Part shown: in pieces, positions 36,718-46,927 of the stretch
Layout of the letters: every line of letters begins with the position of its first letter
Position numbering within the stretch: the first letter of the stretch is position 1
Source of the DNA: Loigolactobacillus coryniformis subsp. coryniformis KCTC 3167 = DSM 20001
Lineage (GTDB): Bacteria; Bacillota; Bacilli; Lactobacillales; Lactobacillaceae
DNA: 64,000 bases
NCBI RefSeq assembly: GCF_002706425.1
Contig: NZ_CP017713.1
Span: 1,612,001-1,676,000 of the forward strand
Reading direction: 5' to 3'
The notes under the pieces: model-generated
The model's input: only the letters and a program-made list of their open reading frames with translations
What the model was told of the DNA's origin: nothing
Databases searched by the model: none
Program-made: the position numbers and the translations under genes

Positions 36718-37035
36718 CTAGTCACCATAAATTTCTTTCGCCAAAGTAAAGGCAGACCAAGCTTTTGGCCAGCCAGCGTAAAAGGCCAGATGTGTGATCA
36801 ATTCGACCATCTCATCTTTAGTGACGCCATTTTGCTTCGCAATTTTCATATGCGCTTCCAGTTGGGGCACGCCTTGGGTAAACAAGCTGGCAACGGTGAT
36901 CAAACTCCGATCACGGGCCGATAATTTATCCTCGCGGGACCAAACTTCGCCAAAAAGAACATCATCATTCAATTCCGCAAATTTAGGCGCAAAGTCACCT
37001 AAATTATCGCGGCCAGCAGTTTGTTTTTTAGCCAT
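36718..37035 (-). CDS. Carboxymuconolactone decarboxylase family protein
   Basis: 105-residue CMD/AhpD-like protein with LSARDRSLITVASL and the helix AFYAGWPKAWSAF; the CxxC of peroxidase-type AhpD is absent. It is the last gene of a four-gene operon. The start ATG 37035 (MAKKQTAG) follows the cupin TAA after one base and has GCGAGG upstream; the longer frame from 37065 lies inside the cupin gene and is less likely. It probably acts with the cupin protein, since the two are often adjacent or fused. Confidence 0.87.
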   Translation of the reverse strand: MAKKQTAGRDNLGDFAPKFAELNDDVLFGEVWSREDKLSARDRSLITVASLFTQGVPQLEAHMKIAKQNGVTKDEMVELITHLAFYAGWPKAWSAFTLAKEIYGD

Positions 37036-37036
37036 T

Positions 37037-37462
37037 TTATTTAGCCTCGCTTTCAACAGCAGCATATTGTTCGTCAGTAACGGGTTCTAACCATTCTGGT
37101 GTCCCTGCCGTGATCGCAACATGAGAAAACCAGCTATCTTTAGTAGCGCCATGCCAATGCTTAACGCCATCATGAGTCACGATCACGTCACCAGGAACCA
37201 AGTGCTGGGCTGGTTGGCCTTCTTCTTGGTACCAGCCTTCGCCGCCAGTGACCAACAAAATCTGGAAACCATCGTGATGGATGTGCCAGTTATTGCGACA
37301 ACCTGGTTCAAAGGTAACGTTACCGACACCAACGTTGACCGCTGGATCAGCGACTAAACCTTGTAAATAACTTTGCCCGACAAAATACTGTGCGTACGCA
37401 TCATTTTTAGCGCCGCGGGGAAAAATAACCCCGTCTTTAACATTTTCATTTTTAGCCATCAT
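37037..37462 (-). CDS. Cupin domain protein
   Basis: Single-domain cupin, 141 residues from the preferred start at 37462 (AAAGGAG seven bases upstream). The metal-site motifs are visible: NNWHIHHDGFQILLVTGGEG (cupin motif 1, His-x-His) and GVKHWHGA (motif 2). It follows the SDR gene after a family A hairpin and precedes the CMD gene by one base. Enzymatic role unknown; a place in quinone or aldehyde detoxification is inferred from the operon. Confidence 0.88.
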   Translation of the reverse strand: MMAKNENVKDGVIFPRGAKNDAYAQYFVGQSYLQGLVADPAVNVGVGNVTFEPGCRNNWHIHHDGFQILLVTGGEGWYQEEGQPAQHLVPGDVIVTHDGVKHWHGATKDSWFSHVAITAGTPEWLEPVTDEQYAAVESEAK

Positions 37463-37490
37463 TATCATGCTCCTTTGAGATTTTTTTGCG

Positions 37491-37557
37491 GAAACGTGCT
37501 AAAAAAGGCAGCTTATTGCATCTAGCTACGTAAGCTTAACGCCTTTTTTAGACACTC
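37491..37557. repeat. Family A hairpin repeat, copy 6
   Basis: AAACGTGCTAAAAAAGGC pairs with GCCTTTTTTAGACAC; loop with TAGCTACGTAAGCTTAA resembles that of copy 1. It lies between the SDR stop and the cupin start, inside an apparent operon, so it may reduce expression of the last two genes. Confidence 0.6.
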
Positions 37558-38300
37558 TATGCTTGTTTCGTTGGGTAGATCGTAAATTCGTTGACGTTAA
37601 CGTCTTCTGGTTGGTCAATGGCAAAGTTGACAACGCGAGCGACGGCGTCTGGGGTGATGCCAACTTGGGCGTAAAACTGTTCCATGCCGGCTTTGGCGTC
37701 TTTGTCGGTGATCGTGTGCAGCAATTCAGTATTGATCGCCGCCGGGTACAAGCTGACGGTGCGAATATTAGTGCCTTCTTGCGCGCTTTCCATCCGGATG
37801 ACTTCCATTAAGTTACGCACGGCAAATTTGGTGGCCCCATAAACGCCGGCGCCAGTGAAACTCTTGATCCCCGCCACTGATGAGGTGGTGATGATCTGAC
37901 CGTGTTTTTGCTTAGTGAAGTCTGGCATCACTGCCGCTACGCCGTTCAAAACACCTTTCAAATTAATATCGACCATGTCGTTCCACTCTTCAGTATGCAA
38001 AGCACTAACTGGTGAAGTGGGCATGATCCCAGCATTGTTGAAAATCACATCAATGCCGCCAAATTGCGTTTTGGCTAAGTCGACCAAGGCCTGTACTTCG
38101 GCTGGTTTGGTCACATCCGTCACGCGGTATGCGGCTTGGCCGCCGGCAGCTTCGATTGCCTGAACGATCTCTTGCAAACGCGCTTCACGCCGTGCACCTA
38201 AAACGACTTTGGCCCCATTGGCGGCTAATAATTTAGCACTGGCTTCACCGATGCCGGAAGAAGCGCCGGTAATAACGACGACTTTGTTTTTAACTGTCAT
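37557..38300 (-). CDS. Short-chain dehydrogenase/reductase
   Basis: Classical SDR, 247 residues, with TGASSGIG (11-18), NNAG (near 90), TTSSVAG and the YGATK catalytic pair. It is closely similar along its length to the SDR at 27679-28425, including MESAQEG and IDQPED.VNEFTI. It is the second gene of the flavodoxin-SDR-cupin-CMD operon. AAGGAGATTTTCAA supplies the ribosome site. The substrate is unknown. Confidence 0.9.
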   Translation of the reverse strand: MTVKNKVVVITGASSGIGEASAKLLAANGAKVVLGARREARLQEIVQAIEAAGGQAAYRVTDVTKPAEVQALVDLAKTQFGGIDVIFNNAGIMPTSPVSALHTEEWNDMVDINLKGVLNGVAAVMPDFTKQKHGQIITTSSVAGIKSFTGAGVYGATKFAVRNLMEVIRMESAQEGTNIRTVSLYPAAINTELLHTITDKDAKAGMEQFYAQVGITPDAVARVVNFAIDQPEDVNVNEFTIYPTKQA

Positions 38301-38320
38301 TTGAAAATCTCCTTATGTGT

Positions 38321-38851
38321 TCATTTAAGTTGCAACGACTGCAACCAATTGGTCAGCGCTTGATCGGCTTTATAAGCGTTGGAACCGCGCACGGCCAACC
38401 CTGGCAACAACTGCGCTTGCGGCGCTAATTTCTGTAATGCATCCAAACTGCGGCCAAAACCGCTGCCTTCATGCGTGCAAAAAGGATAAAGTTGCTTGCC
38501 GGCTAAATCGACTTGCTGTAAAAAGGTGACCACCACTTGCGGTAACGTGCGCCACCAAATTGGAAAGCCGAGAAGAAGTTGCGTTTGCGCAGTTAAATCA
38601 ACGGTCAGCGGCGCCAGCTGGACTGCGGCGGCTTGCGCCAATTCTGCTTTGGTCCGCTGCAATGTTGCCGCATAATCCTCCGCCGCGTAAGCCGGAATCG
38701 CCTGCAAGGCCACCGCTGGACAACCCAGTTGAGTCGCTAATTTGTCCGCCACCAACGCGGTATTACCCACATTGATGAACTGCGCCGCACCATGTTGCTT
38801 ATTCTGTCCGGCGCGGGAAAAATAGATCACCACCGCCAACCTGTTCACCAC
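38321..38851 (-). CDS. Flavodoxin family protein
   Basis: Up to 176 residues: an N-terminal phosphate-binding strand (VVIYFSRAGQN) followed by a flavodoxin fold with LLGFPIWWRTLP and FCTHEGSGFGRSLDAL, as in flavodoxin-like reductases of lactobacilli. First gene of the operon with SDR, cupin and CMD. The frame opens with GTG at 38851, but a TTG at 38839 placed eight bases after GGGTGG would give MAVVIYFSRAG and is an equal or better choice. Redox partner unknown. Confidence 0.82.
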   Translation of the reverse strand: MVNRLAVVIYFSRAGQNKQHGAAQFINVGNTALVADKLATQLGCPAVALQAIPAYAAEDYAATLQRTKAELAQAAAVQLAPLTVDLTAQTQLLLGFPIWWRTLPQVVVTFLQQVDLAGKQLYPFCTHEGSGFGRSLDALQKLAPQAQLLPGLAVRGSNAYKADQALTNWLQSLQLK

Positions 38852-38965
38852 CCTTCGCTTAACTTACGAGTACTAGCATAAAGCCAAAAGTGATATACGT
38901 CTAATGCTTATTTTTAAGTTATGTATGCTTTTTGAGCATGATTAATTAACGACAACCGTAAACTA

Positions 38966-39009
38966 AAAATAACCCCCTGATCAAATTAATTTGATCAGGG
39001 GGTTATTTT
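38966..39009. terminator. Bidirectional terminator, 22-bp perfect palindrome
   Basis: AAAATAACCCCCTGATCAAA pairs with its reverse complement, with a central AATT. It lies after the unknown 102-codon frame on the minus strand and before the flavodoxin operon. Confidence 0.88.
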
Positions 39010-39045
39010 GCTCAGTCCCACTAAATATCGATTAATATACTTTCA

Positions 39046-39354
39046 CTATTCCCGATTAGCTGCTAAAACAGGTGTAGCACCTTTTGCAACTGATTTTAAG
39101 AATTGCCGCTGCAATTGCCAATGCTGCCAACCAGATAGAGATGTATAACTAACTGCCGCGCGATACAACGTCCGATCAGCCACAGGTAATTCTAGCTGAT
39201 AATTCCGTGCTGCTATCGCCAGTTTAGTTATGATCTTCCGCGGTGCAGTTGGCTCATAATGTTGTTGCCAATACTGAATAACATTCTGCTGTGCAAGTCT
39301 TGATTCTTGTAAATTAATTACGAAAACACCTTTCGCTTTCTGAAAACGTAACAA
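39046..39354 (-). CDS. Small uncharacterised protein
   Basis: Up to 102 residues; no family recognised. The region NVIQYWQQHYEPTAPRKII and the basic, Trp-containing tail suggest a soluble helical protein. The upstream-most start is a TTG without a ribosome site. A good AAAGGTG lies inside the frame, but only ATT follows at correct spacing, which would give about 90 residues. A strong terminator follows, which favours a real gene. Confidence 0.45.
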   Translation of the reverse strand: MLRFQKAKGVFVINLQESRLAQQNVIQYWQQHYEPTAPRKIITKLAIAARNYQLELPVADRTLYRAAVSYTSLSGWQHWQLQRQFLKSVAKGATPVLAANRE

Positions 39355-39514
39355 GCAATGTAACTAGTATTATACAAAGCTTATGCTAAGTCAATGATTT
39401 AGCCTTCCAAACTAAATTAAATTTTGATTATCTGTAAATAAAATACAGTATTTATCATTGGCATTAGTAGACTTTCATGAAAACTGCTTTTATACTCAAG
39501 TACCATCTAGATAG

Positions 39515-39673
39515 TATTCCCCAGATAAAAATAGTATTCCGCCAAATGTTGAAGTCGACTACGGTTATTACAATAATATAGTTTCTCAACCAATTTTTCA
39601 TATCGATAAGTTACCATTAACGCATGACGAGTTGGTTCTAAAGCCTTTATTTAATACGAATGGCACTAAATAA
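39515..39673 (+). pseudogene. Possible coding remnant, C-terminal piece
   Basis: In the gene-poor region 39355-40202, a frame of 52 codons without a start codon reads like protein (DYGYYNNIVSQPIFHIDKL and TNGTK before the stop). No family is recognised. It is bounded upstream by an in-frame TAG. Confidence 0.2.
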
Positions 39674-39772
39674 TTATTTTTCGGAAAGCGATTTGTCTTG
39701 ATCAGATATTCGCCGATTAATTTGTGCAAGTAGCGTCACTGTCAAAAAGATCCGGAGCAAGCAAACTGCTGA

Positions 39773-40093
39773 TCACCAGACTAAACCTAGATTTGATTCC
39801 CACAATCGCCCGCATTCGAATTGGTCCCGTATAACTAGTGCTAAGGTTGTCGGCGCTAAAATCACTGAACCCAGCCCTGTGAGGCGCGAGTTGTCACGAC
39901 CATTGTGACACTGTGGAAATACCCACCAACAATGACCCCAAGCTGAACACCAACCTGGTAACAAAAAACCGCCAAAGATCAGCATATACATCTTAATAAC
40001 AAAAAAAGTGCTCACGGATTCAACTTTAAATCGGAGACACCATGCCGTATTCTTGTTTACTCTTTTCACAGCTAAAATTTGATCAATAGCCAC
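39773..40093 (-). pseudogene. Possible remnant of a DHA2/MFS-type transporter
   Basis: An open frame of 106 codons whose middle reads LIFGGFLLPGW and then GLGSVILAPTTLALVI, patterns found in segments two and four of EmrB/QacA-type drug transporters. The part between is not membrane-like, and GPIRMRAI continues in another frame, so this would be a shifted, truncated remnant. No other gene is seen between 39674 and 40163. Confidence 0.3.
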
Positions 40094-40163
40094 ACTTTAA
40101 GCCCTGAAGCTCATTCCAGGGCAAGGGAGTTGGTTGGAAAAGTTTTATTTTCTGAAATTAAGC

Positions 40164-40198
40164 GCAAAAAGGCACTCAGCGTGTTACTCTGAGTGCCT
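40164..40198 (-). terminator. Terminator of the ROK-GH1-esterase operon
   Basis: On the minus strand GGCACTCAG/CTGAGTGCC is followed by TTTTTG, five bases after the esterase stop. Confidence 0.85.
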
Positions 40199-40202
40199 CA
40201 AT

Positions 40203-41090
40203 TTACTTCAAATACCGCCGAAAGAAATTCAATTCAGCTAAATTGCATTCCTGTGCCAACGGATCTTTTTGATCAATATGGAAAACATGCCCACGTGGAT
40301 CATGCGTATTACCATACATATGCGTTTCATGAAAAATTTGTTTAGCTCGCAAGAAACCAGTTAACTGCCAAGTTTTATCTCGTAAAAAGTCCTGATTAGC
40401 GGTCATGATAAAAAGTGGCGGCAACGCTGGTGTTAAAAAGTTTTCTACCTGCAGCTCAATACGTTTTTGTTGCAAAATGGTTAGTGGTAGATAAGCTTGT
40501 ACGGCGCCGGTGATCATCCCTGGGTCGGTAATAAAATACGCGCCAGAATTCAAAGCTGCAGCACGAATTTGTAGCTTGGGTACAGTGTAATCAAAATAAC
40601 GCCGATATAGTGGGTTTGTGTAAATAGCTAATAGTTGCTCAGCCATTTGTGCACCTGCGCTATCGCCAACGATAAATACATTGTTAACGTCAAGATTATA
40701 TTGAACATGATTAGCCGCTATCCAATGAAAGACTTGGTCCATGTCAGTCAATTCGCTCGGATAAACGACATCTGGTCCCAGTCGATAACTCGCATTAATG
40801 AAGGCAAAGCCGTTTTGGGCTAGATTCAAACCATAAAATTGATAAGTTTCCTTAGTGCCATACACCCAACCGCCACCATGAATATTGATGATCACTGGCA
40901 GTTTGGCGTGAGCTACGTGTGGTAGATAAATATCCAATAAATTATATTTTGGGTCATCACCGTACCTAAGATTATCGAACCGTTTTACACCAGAGAGCGT
41001 CGTGGGCAAACCAGCATCCCGCACCGCGTCACTTTTTTGCCACGCCACACGTATTGTCGCAACCGCAGTCAAAATTTCCTGTTCATCCAT
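40203..41090 (-). CDS. Alpha/beta-hydrolase esterase, HSL/BD-FAE type
   Basis: 295-residue serine esterase. The oxyanion-hole motif HGGGW is at 71-75 and the nucleophile Ser144 in GDSAG; an acid near TANQDFLRD and the histidine in DPRGHVF complete the triad. No signal peptide, so it is cytoplasmic. Last gene of the minus-strand operon with ROK kinase and GH1 glucosidase, 29 bases after GH1. It may remove acyl groups from phenolic or acylated glycosides; that is inferred from context. Confidence 0.85.
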   Translation of the reverse strand: MDEQEILTAVATIRVAWQKSDAVRDAGLPTTLSGVKRFDNLRYGDDPKYNLLDIYLPHVAHAKLPVIINIHGGGWVYGTKETYQFYGLNLAQNGFAFINASYRLGPDVVYPSELTDMDQVFHWIAANHVQYNLDVNNVFIVGDSAGAQMAEQLLAIYTNPLYRRYFDYTVPKLQIRAAALNSGAYFITDPGMITGAVQAYLPLTILQQKRIELQVENFLTPALPPLFIMTANQDFLRDKTWQLTGFLRAKQIFHETHMYGNTHDPRGHVFHIDQKDPLAQECNLAELNFFRRYLK

Positions 41091-41119
41091 ACTAGATTTC
41101 CTCGTATTCTATAGAAAAA

Positions 41120-43469
<2,350 letters not shown>

Positions 43470-43581
43470 TTTCTCACCTACCAGACATAGATTTTTACTT
43501 AAAACGCACCTAAAATTATAGCCAGATTATAATTTTTATAGCAATTCTTGAACACTTCATACATTGCTATCTACAAAACAA

Positions 43582-43595
43582 ATAAAGCGTTAACA
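43582..43595. promoter_or_regulatory. Degenerate cre-like site
   Basis: ATAAAGCGTTAACA in the divergent region of ROK and AraC genes (43470-43723) matches the CcpA cre pattern TGWAANCGNTNNCA except for the first two bases. The rest of this region is AT-rich with no clear dyad. Confidence 0.3.
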
Positions 43596-43729
43596 ACCAT
43601 TATTATGCCTATTTTCCAATTAATTTTTTGTTAATTAGAGTAAAATTTTATCTGATCCTGCTTTTTAAACGTAAGTCTGCTACAATATAGCTAAAATTAA
43701 CGTATTAAAATACAGCAAAGGATTTGATG

Positions 43730-44842
43730 ATGATCGATCATACTGAACTAGCCATCACTTTTTATAATGCGACAGGACTGAGTATTTTAATTAGCGATAA
43801 TGCTGGGCGGCAACTGGCATTAGCTAAAAATCCATTGTTGCCTGAAATACCAACGACCTTATTGACTAAATTAATTGAACTTAGTCGTGACCAAGTCCAA
43901 CTGCTGACGGTCATAAATTTTGGGTTTGTTGCGGTCTATGCTGCAGCACCAGAAATAGTGATTATTTGGGCAGCAACTAATGCAATCAGGGCTAACGGTA
44001 TTTATGATGATAAGGTACCCCTAGTCGATTTACATCATTTTCGTGCACAAGTCACTCTCTTTTATGTGGCACAACTACAGCAAACGCCTAGTTTTGGTAA
44101 TGAACAACAATTAGCAATGGAAGACTTTGCCATCATTGACCGCGCACCAAAAACTATGGAAATAGAAAAGCAACCTTCTCACGCTGGCTATTTGGCCGAA
44201 CGCAAAATGTTGCTTGGCGTTGAACATGGTAATGTGAATGAATTTAATACCAATTACTTACCCTTTATGCAAGAAGGTAATTTTGGCGAATTGGCTGCTT
44301 CTGATCTACGTAGTAAGAAAAATTTGACGATCGCAGCTACGACTTTGTTTACCCGCGCAGCGATCCGCGGTGGTCTATACGCCGAGAACGCTTATAATTT
44401 AAGCGATCTTATCATTAAACAATCAGAACGTTTACCAGAGATCACAAACGTTTACGAATATACGCGTACGATTGGCGAACGCTTCACCCTTAACGTGGCG
44501 CGAATCAAGCGTCAAAGCTTACCAACAGTTGTCTATCGTGCGCAAGAATACATTTATGACCACCTCGCAACGATCACTAATGTGGCCGCCTTGGCTGAAC
44601 AAGTCCAATGTAGCCCCTCTTATTTGATGCACCTATTCAAAGCATCAACTGGAGTCAGTGTCATGCAATTTATCACTGAGCAACGTATTCTATCAGCTAA
44701 ACAACTGCTGATTTTCACCCAAGAACCTATAAGCGAGATTGCAGCGACGCTTGGCTACCCTAATCAGGCCCAATTAGCCCATATTTTTAAACAGAATACC
44801 GGCCTGACACCAACCCAGTTCCGTAAGAGTCAACAGCTTTAA
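43730..44842 (+). CDS. AraC family transcriptional regulator
   Basis: 370 residues from ATG 43730, chosen because AAAGGA lies seven bases upstream (in-frame ATG and TTG codons precede it). The C-terminal 100 residues hold two helix-turn-helix motifs (NVAALAEQVQCSPSYLMHLF, then ISEIAATLGYPNQAQLAHIF) ending in GLTPTQFRKS, the AraC signature. The N-terminal 250 residues are a sensor part of unknown ligand. The gene stands between two minus-strand operons of glycoside genes and probably controls one or both. Confidence 0.88.
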   Translation: MIDHTELAITFYNATGLSILISDNAGRQLALAKNPLLPEIPTTLLTKLIELSRDQVQLLTVINFGFVAVYAAAPEIVIIWAATNAIRANGIYDDKVPLVDLHHFRAQVTLFYVAQLQQTPSFGNEQQLAMEDFAIIDRAPKTMEIEKQPSHAGYLAERKMLLGVEHGNVNEFNTNYLPFMQEGNFGELAASDLRSKKNLTIAATTLFTRAAIRGGLYAENAYNLSDLIIKQSERLPEITNVYEYTRTIGERFTLNVARIKRQSLPTVVYRAQEYIYDHLATITNVAALAEQVQCSPSYLMHLFKASTGVSVMQFITEQRILSAKQLLIFTQEPISEIAATLGYPNQAQLAHIFKQNTGLTPTQFRKSQQL

Positions 44843-45681
44843 TTAAGTTGCTTATTCCAAATCCGCTGTTTGCTAAAAATAATATCACCCTCGATGCCAT
44901 CTTGCCGATTAAACTCATTATCGGCTTTTTTGGCGATAAAAGCATGATTACCCATAAAATCGAATGGAATATCATCAGCCTTACCAGCTATAATATCATC
45001 GCAAACATCAATCAGATTTTGCAAAATATTAACATCAACTTCCATCACATGATGAGTAATATAAACGTGCTGATAACGCCCCGCCAAACGCTTTTGTATT
45101 CTTACTAAATTGGCGCGATAAGTTTCAACTGGTGCTGAGAAGGTGTCAAACAGAAAAGTCGATTTATTAGCTGCATCACCTGAAATTAAAACAGCTAATT
45201 CAGGGATCAGTAATACCATTGTCCCAGCAGTATGTCCAGGCAAGCTATAGCACTCAATATGAAGACCACCTAAATCAAATATCTGACCATCACTGAGATC
45301 ATGAAATTTAAAATCAGGCTCTGGTGGTACCAATTGTTGCTCGATCGTAAGGGCAATTTCCGGAGCTAACCCCATCTCCAGATAGCCCTTTCGTACATCC
45401 AGCTGACAGTGTTCACGATACAACTCATTGTCAACCGGATTTAAATAAACCTCAGCAAATTCGGGTGCGCCCGGCGCATGATCAACATGTCCATGTGTCA
45501 AAATAACTGTCACCGGTTTATCAGTTAGACTGCTAACTAATTTGTGCAGTCCTTGCACACCAACACTAGTATCAACTAGCACACTGCGCTGATCACCTTG
45601 GAGCAAATATAGAATTTCACCAGTCAACGTCGCTAACGTAGTTAAACGTGAATTAATTTCTTTTACTTTGAAAAAGTCCAA
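44839..45681 (-). CDS. MBL-fold metallo-hydrolase
   Basis: 280 residues of the metallo-beta-lactamase superfamily, glyoxalase-II-like, with the metal site THGHVDHAPG (near 60-69), LPGHTAGTMVLL and a later SGDAA and YITHH. TTG start with GGAGG inside the end of the MFS gene, three bases after its stop, so the two are translationally coupled. The stop overlaps the AraC stop region by four bases (convergent). The substrate is unknown; it could be a lactonase or thioesterase acting on products of the cluster. Confidence 0.82.
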   Translation of the reverse strand: MDFFKVKEINSRLTTLATLTGEILYLLQGDQRSVLVDTSVGVQGLHKLVSSLTDKPVTVILTHGHVDHAPGAPEFAEVYLNPVDNELYREHCQLDVRKGYLEMGLAPEIALTIEQQLVPPEPDFKFHDLSDGQIFDLGGLHIECYSLPGHTAGTMVLLIPELAVLISGDAANKSTFLFDTFSAPVETYRANLVRIQKRLAGRYQHVYITHHVMEVDVNILQNLIDVCDDIIAGKADDIPFDFMGNHAFIAKKADNEFNRQDGIEGDIIFSKQRIWNKQLN

Positions 45682-45684
45682 TTT

Positions 45685-46902
45685 TTATACCTCCGCTTTT
45701 TCTGGAGATTTATGCATATGCTTCAGCACTTCCATAACTAGCATTACCAGTACTGTTAAAACAACCAATGCAATGCCGCCATTCCGAAAAGCAATTGCGG
45801 CCGTAGTGCCACCCAATATCTGGCCATAAAATGGTGCAGCAAAGGAACCTAAGTTAGAACCAACTAGCACAATTCCATTAAATAATGGTGCGTTCTTTGT
45901 TGTCGTTACATCCGATATTTTGATGAAAAAATACGGCAATGCTAATCCACCAATCGCTCCAATCACAACAAATAACAACAAGATTAAATTACCGTTAGTT
46001 GTCATTGCCATACCGATTAATGGTAACGCAGTGGCAAACATACCTAGATATAGAATCTTTTCGTGCAATACCTTATATAGCGGACCGAATAAAGCACCAC
46101 TAATCAATTGTGAGATATTAAGTACTGATAACGCGGTACTAGCTTGAGTTGGAGTCCCGATTCCCTGCTGTACGTATAAAGTGGCAATTTTAATATATGC
46201 AATCATATATGTAACCATATATAAGAATAAAACTAGTGTTAATCCAAGAACAACTAATAAACCAGCTTTATGCTCAGGTTCATGACTCTTTTTAGCCGCT
46301 ATTGCCTCTGCTTTAGCACGTACACCATATTTTTCTGGCTCAGGTACGAAAATATAAAACAAGATCAAAGCTGGAATAAATAATAGATAAACAAGATATG
46401 CCGCATGCCAACTTATCTCTAGTAGGTGACCAGCGCCAAATGTCATAAAAGCAACACCTAATGCTGCAATTGACGAACGCCAACCAAGTAAATTAGCCCG
46501 TGCTTCATCGGTGAAGAATTCACTAATCAAGCTTATAGCCAAGGGATTAGCTAACCCAATACCAATACCCATGATTGCTCGCGAAATAATGACTAAAATC
46601 AAACTATTAGCAAAGGCAGGAATCAAGGCAGCAATTGTTGCAATCGTCATCCCCAATAATGCAGTTTGTTTCTGACCAATTTTAGTTGTAATAAAACCAG
46701 AGGTCAAAACAAAAATTGTGACAAAAATTGAAACCACAGTGGTAGAAAGTTCAACTTGAACCAATGAATATCTTGGAAATGCCTTAGCCATTTGGGGAAT
46801 TGTTGCCGATATAGCACCAGCAGCTTGTTCCATAATATTTAAGGCAAGTAACGAAATAATTAACATCCATTTTTTATAACCTTTTTGATACATCTTCGAC
46901 AT
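45685..46902 (-). CDS. MFS transporter
   Basis: 405 residues, twelve hydrophobic segments. The loop after segment two reads GFITTKIGQKQTALLG, a variant of the MFS A-motif, and RAIMGIGIGLANPLAI resembles segment four. Second gene of the rhamnosidase operon; GAGGAGGG lies before the ATG. Likely import of the glycoside substrate or export of its aglycone, inferred from context. Confidence 0.83.
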   Translation of the reverse strand: MSKMYQKGYKKWMLIISLLALNIMEQAAGAISATIPQMAKAFPRYSLVQVELSTTVVSIFVTIFVLTSGFITTKIGQKQTALLGMTIATIAALIPAFANSLILVIISRAIMGIGIGLANPLAISLISEFFTDEARANLLGWRSSIAALGVAFMTFGAGHLLEISWHAAYLVYLLFIPALILFYIFVPEPEKYGVRAKAEAIAAKKSHEPEHKAGLLVVLGLTLVLFLYMVTYMIAYIKIATLYVQQGIGTPTQASTALSVLNISQLISGALFGPLYKVLHEKILYLGMFATALPLIGMAMTTNGNLILLLFVVIGAIGGLALPYFFIKISDVTTTKNAPLFNGIVLVGSNLGSFAAPFYGQILGGTTAAIAFRNGGIALVVLTVLVMLVMEVLKHMHKSPEKAEV

Positions 46903-46927
46903 AGTAGTCCCTCCTCGTATTCAATAA

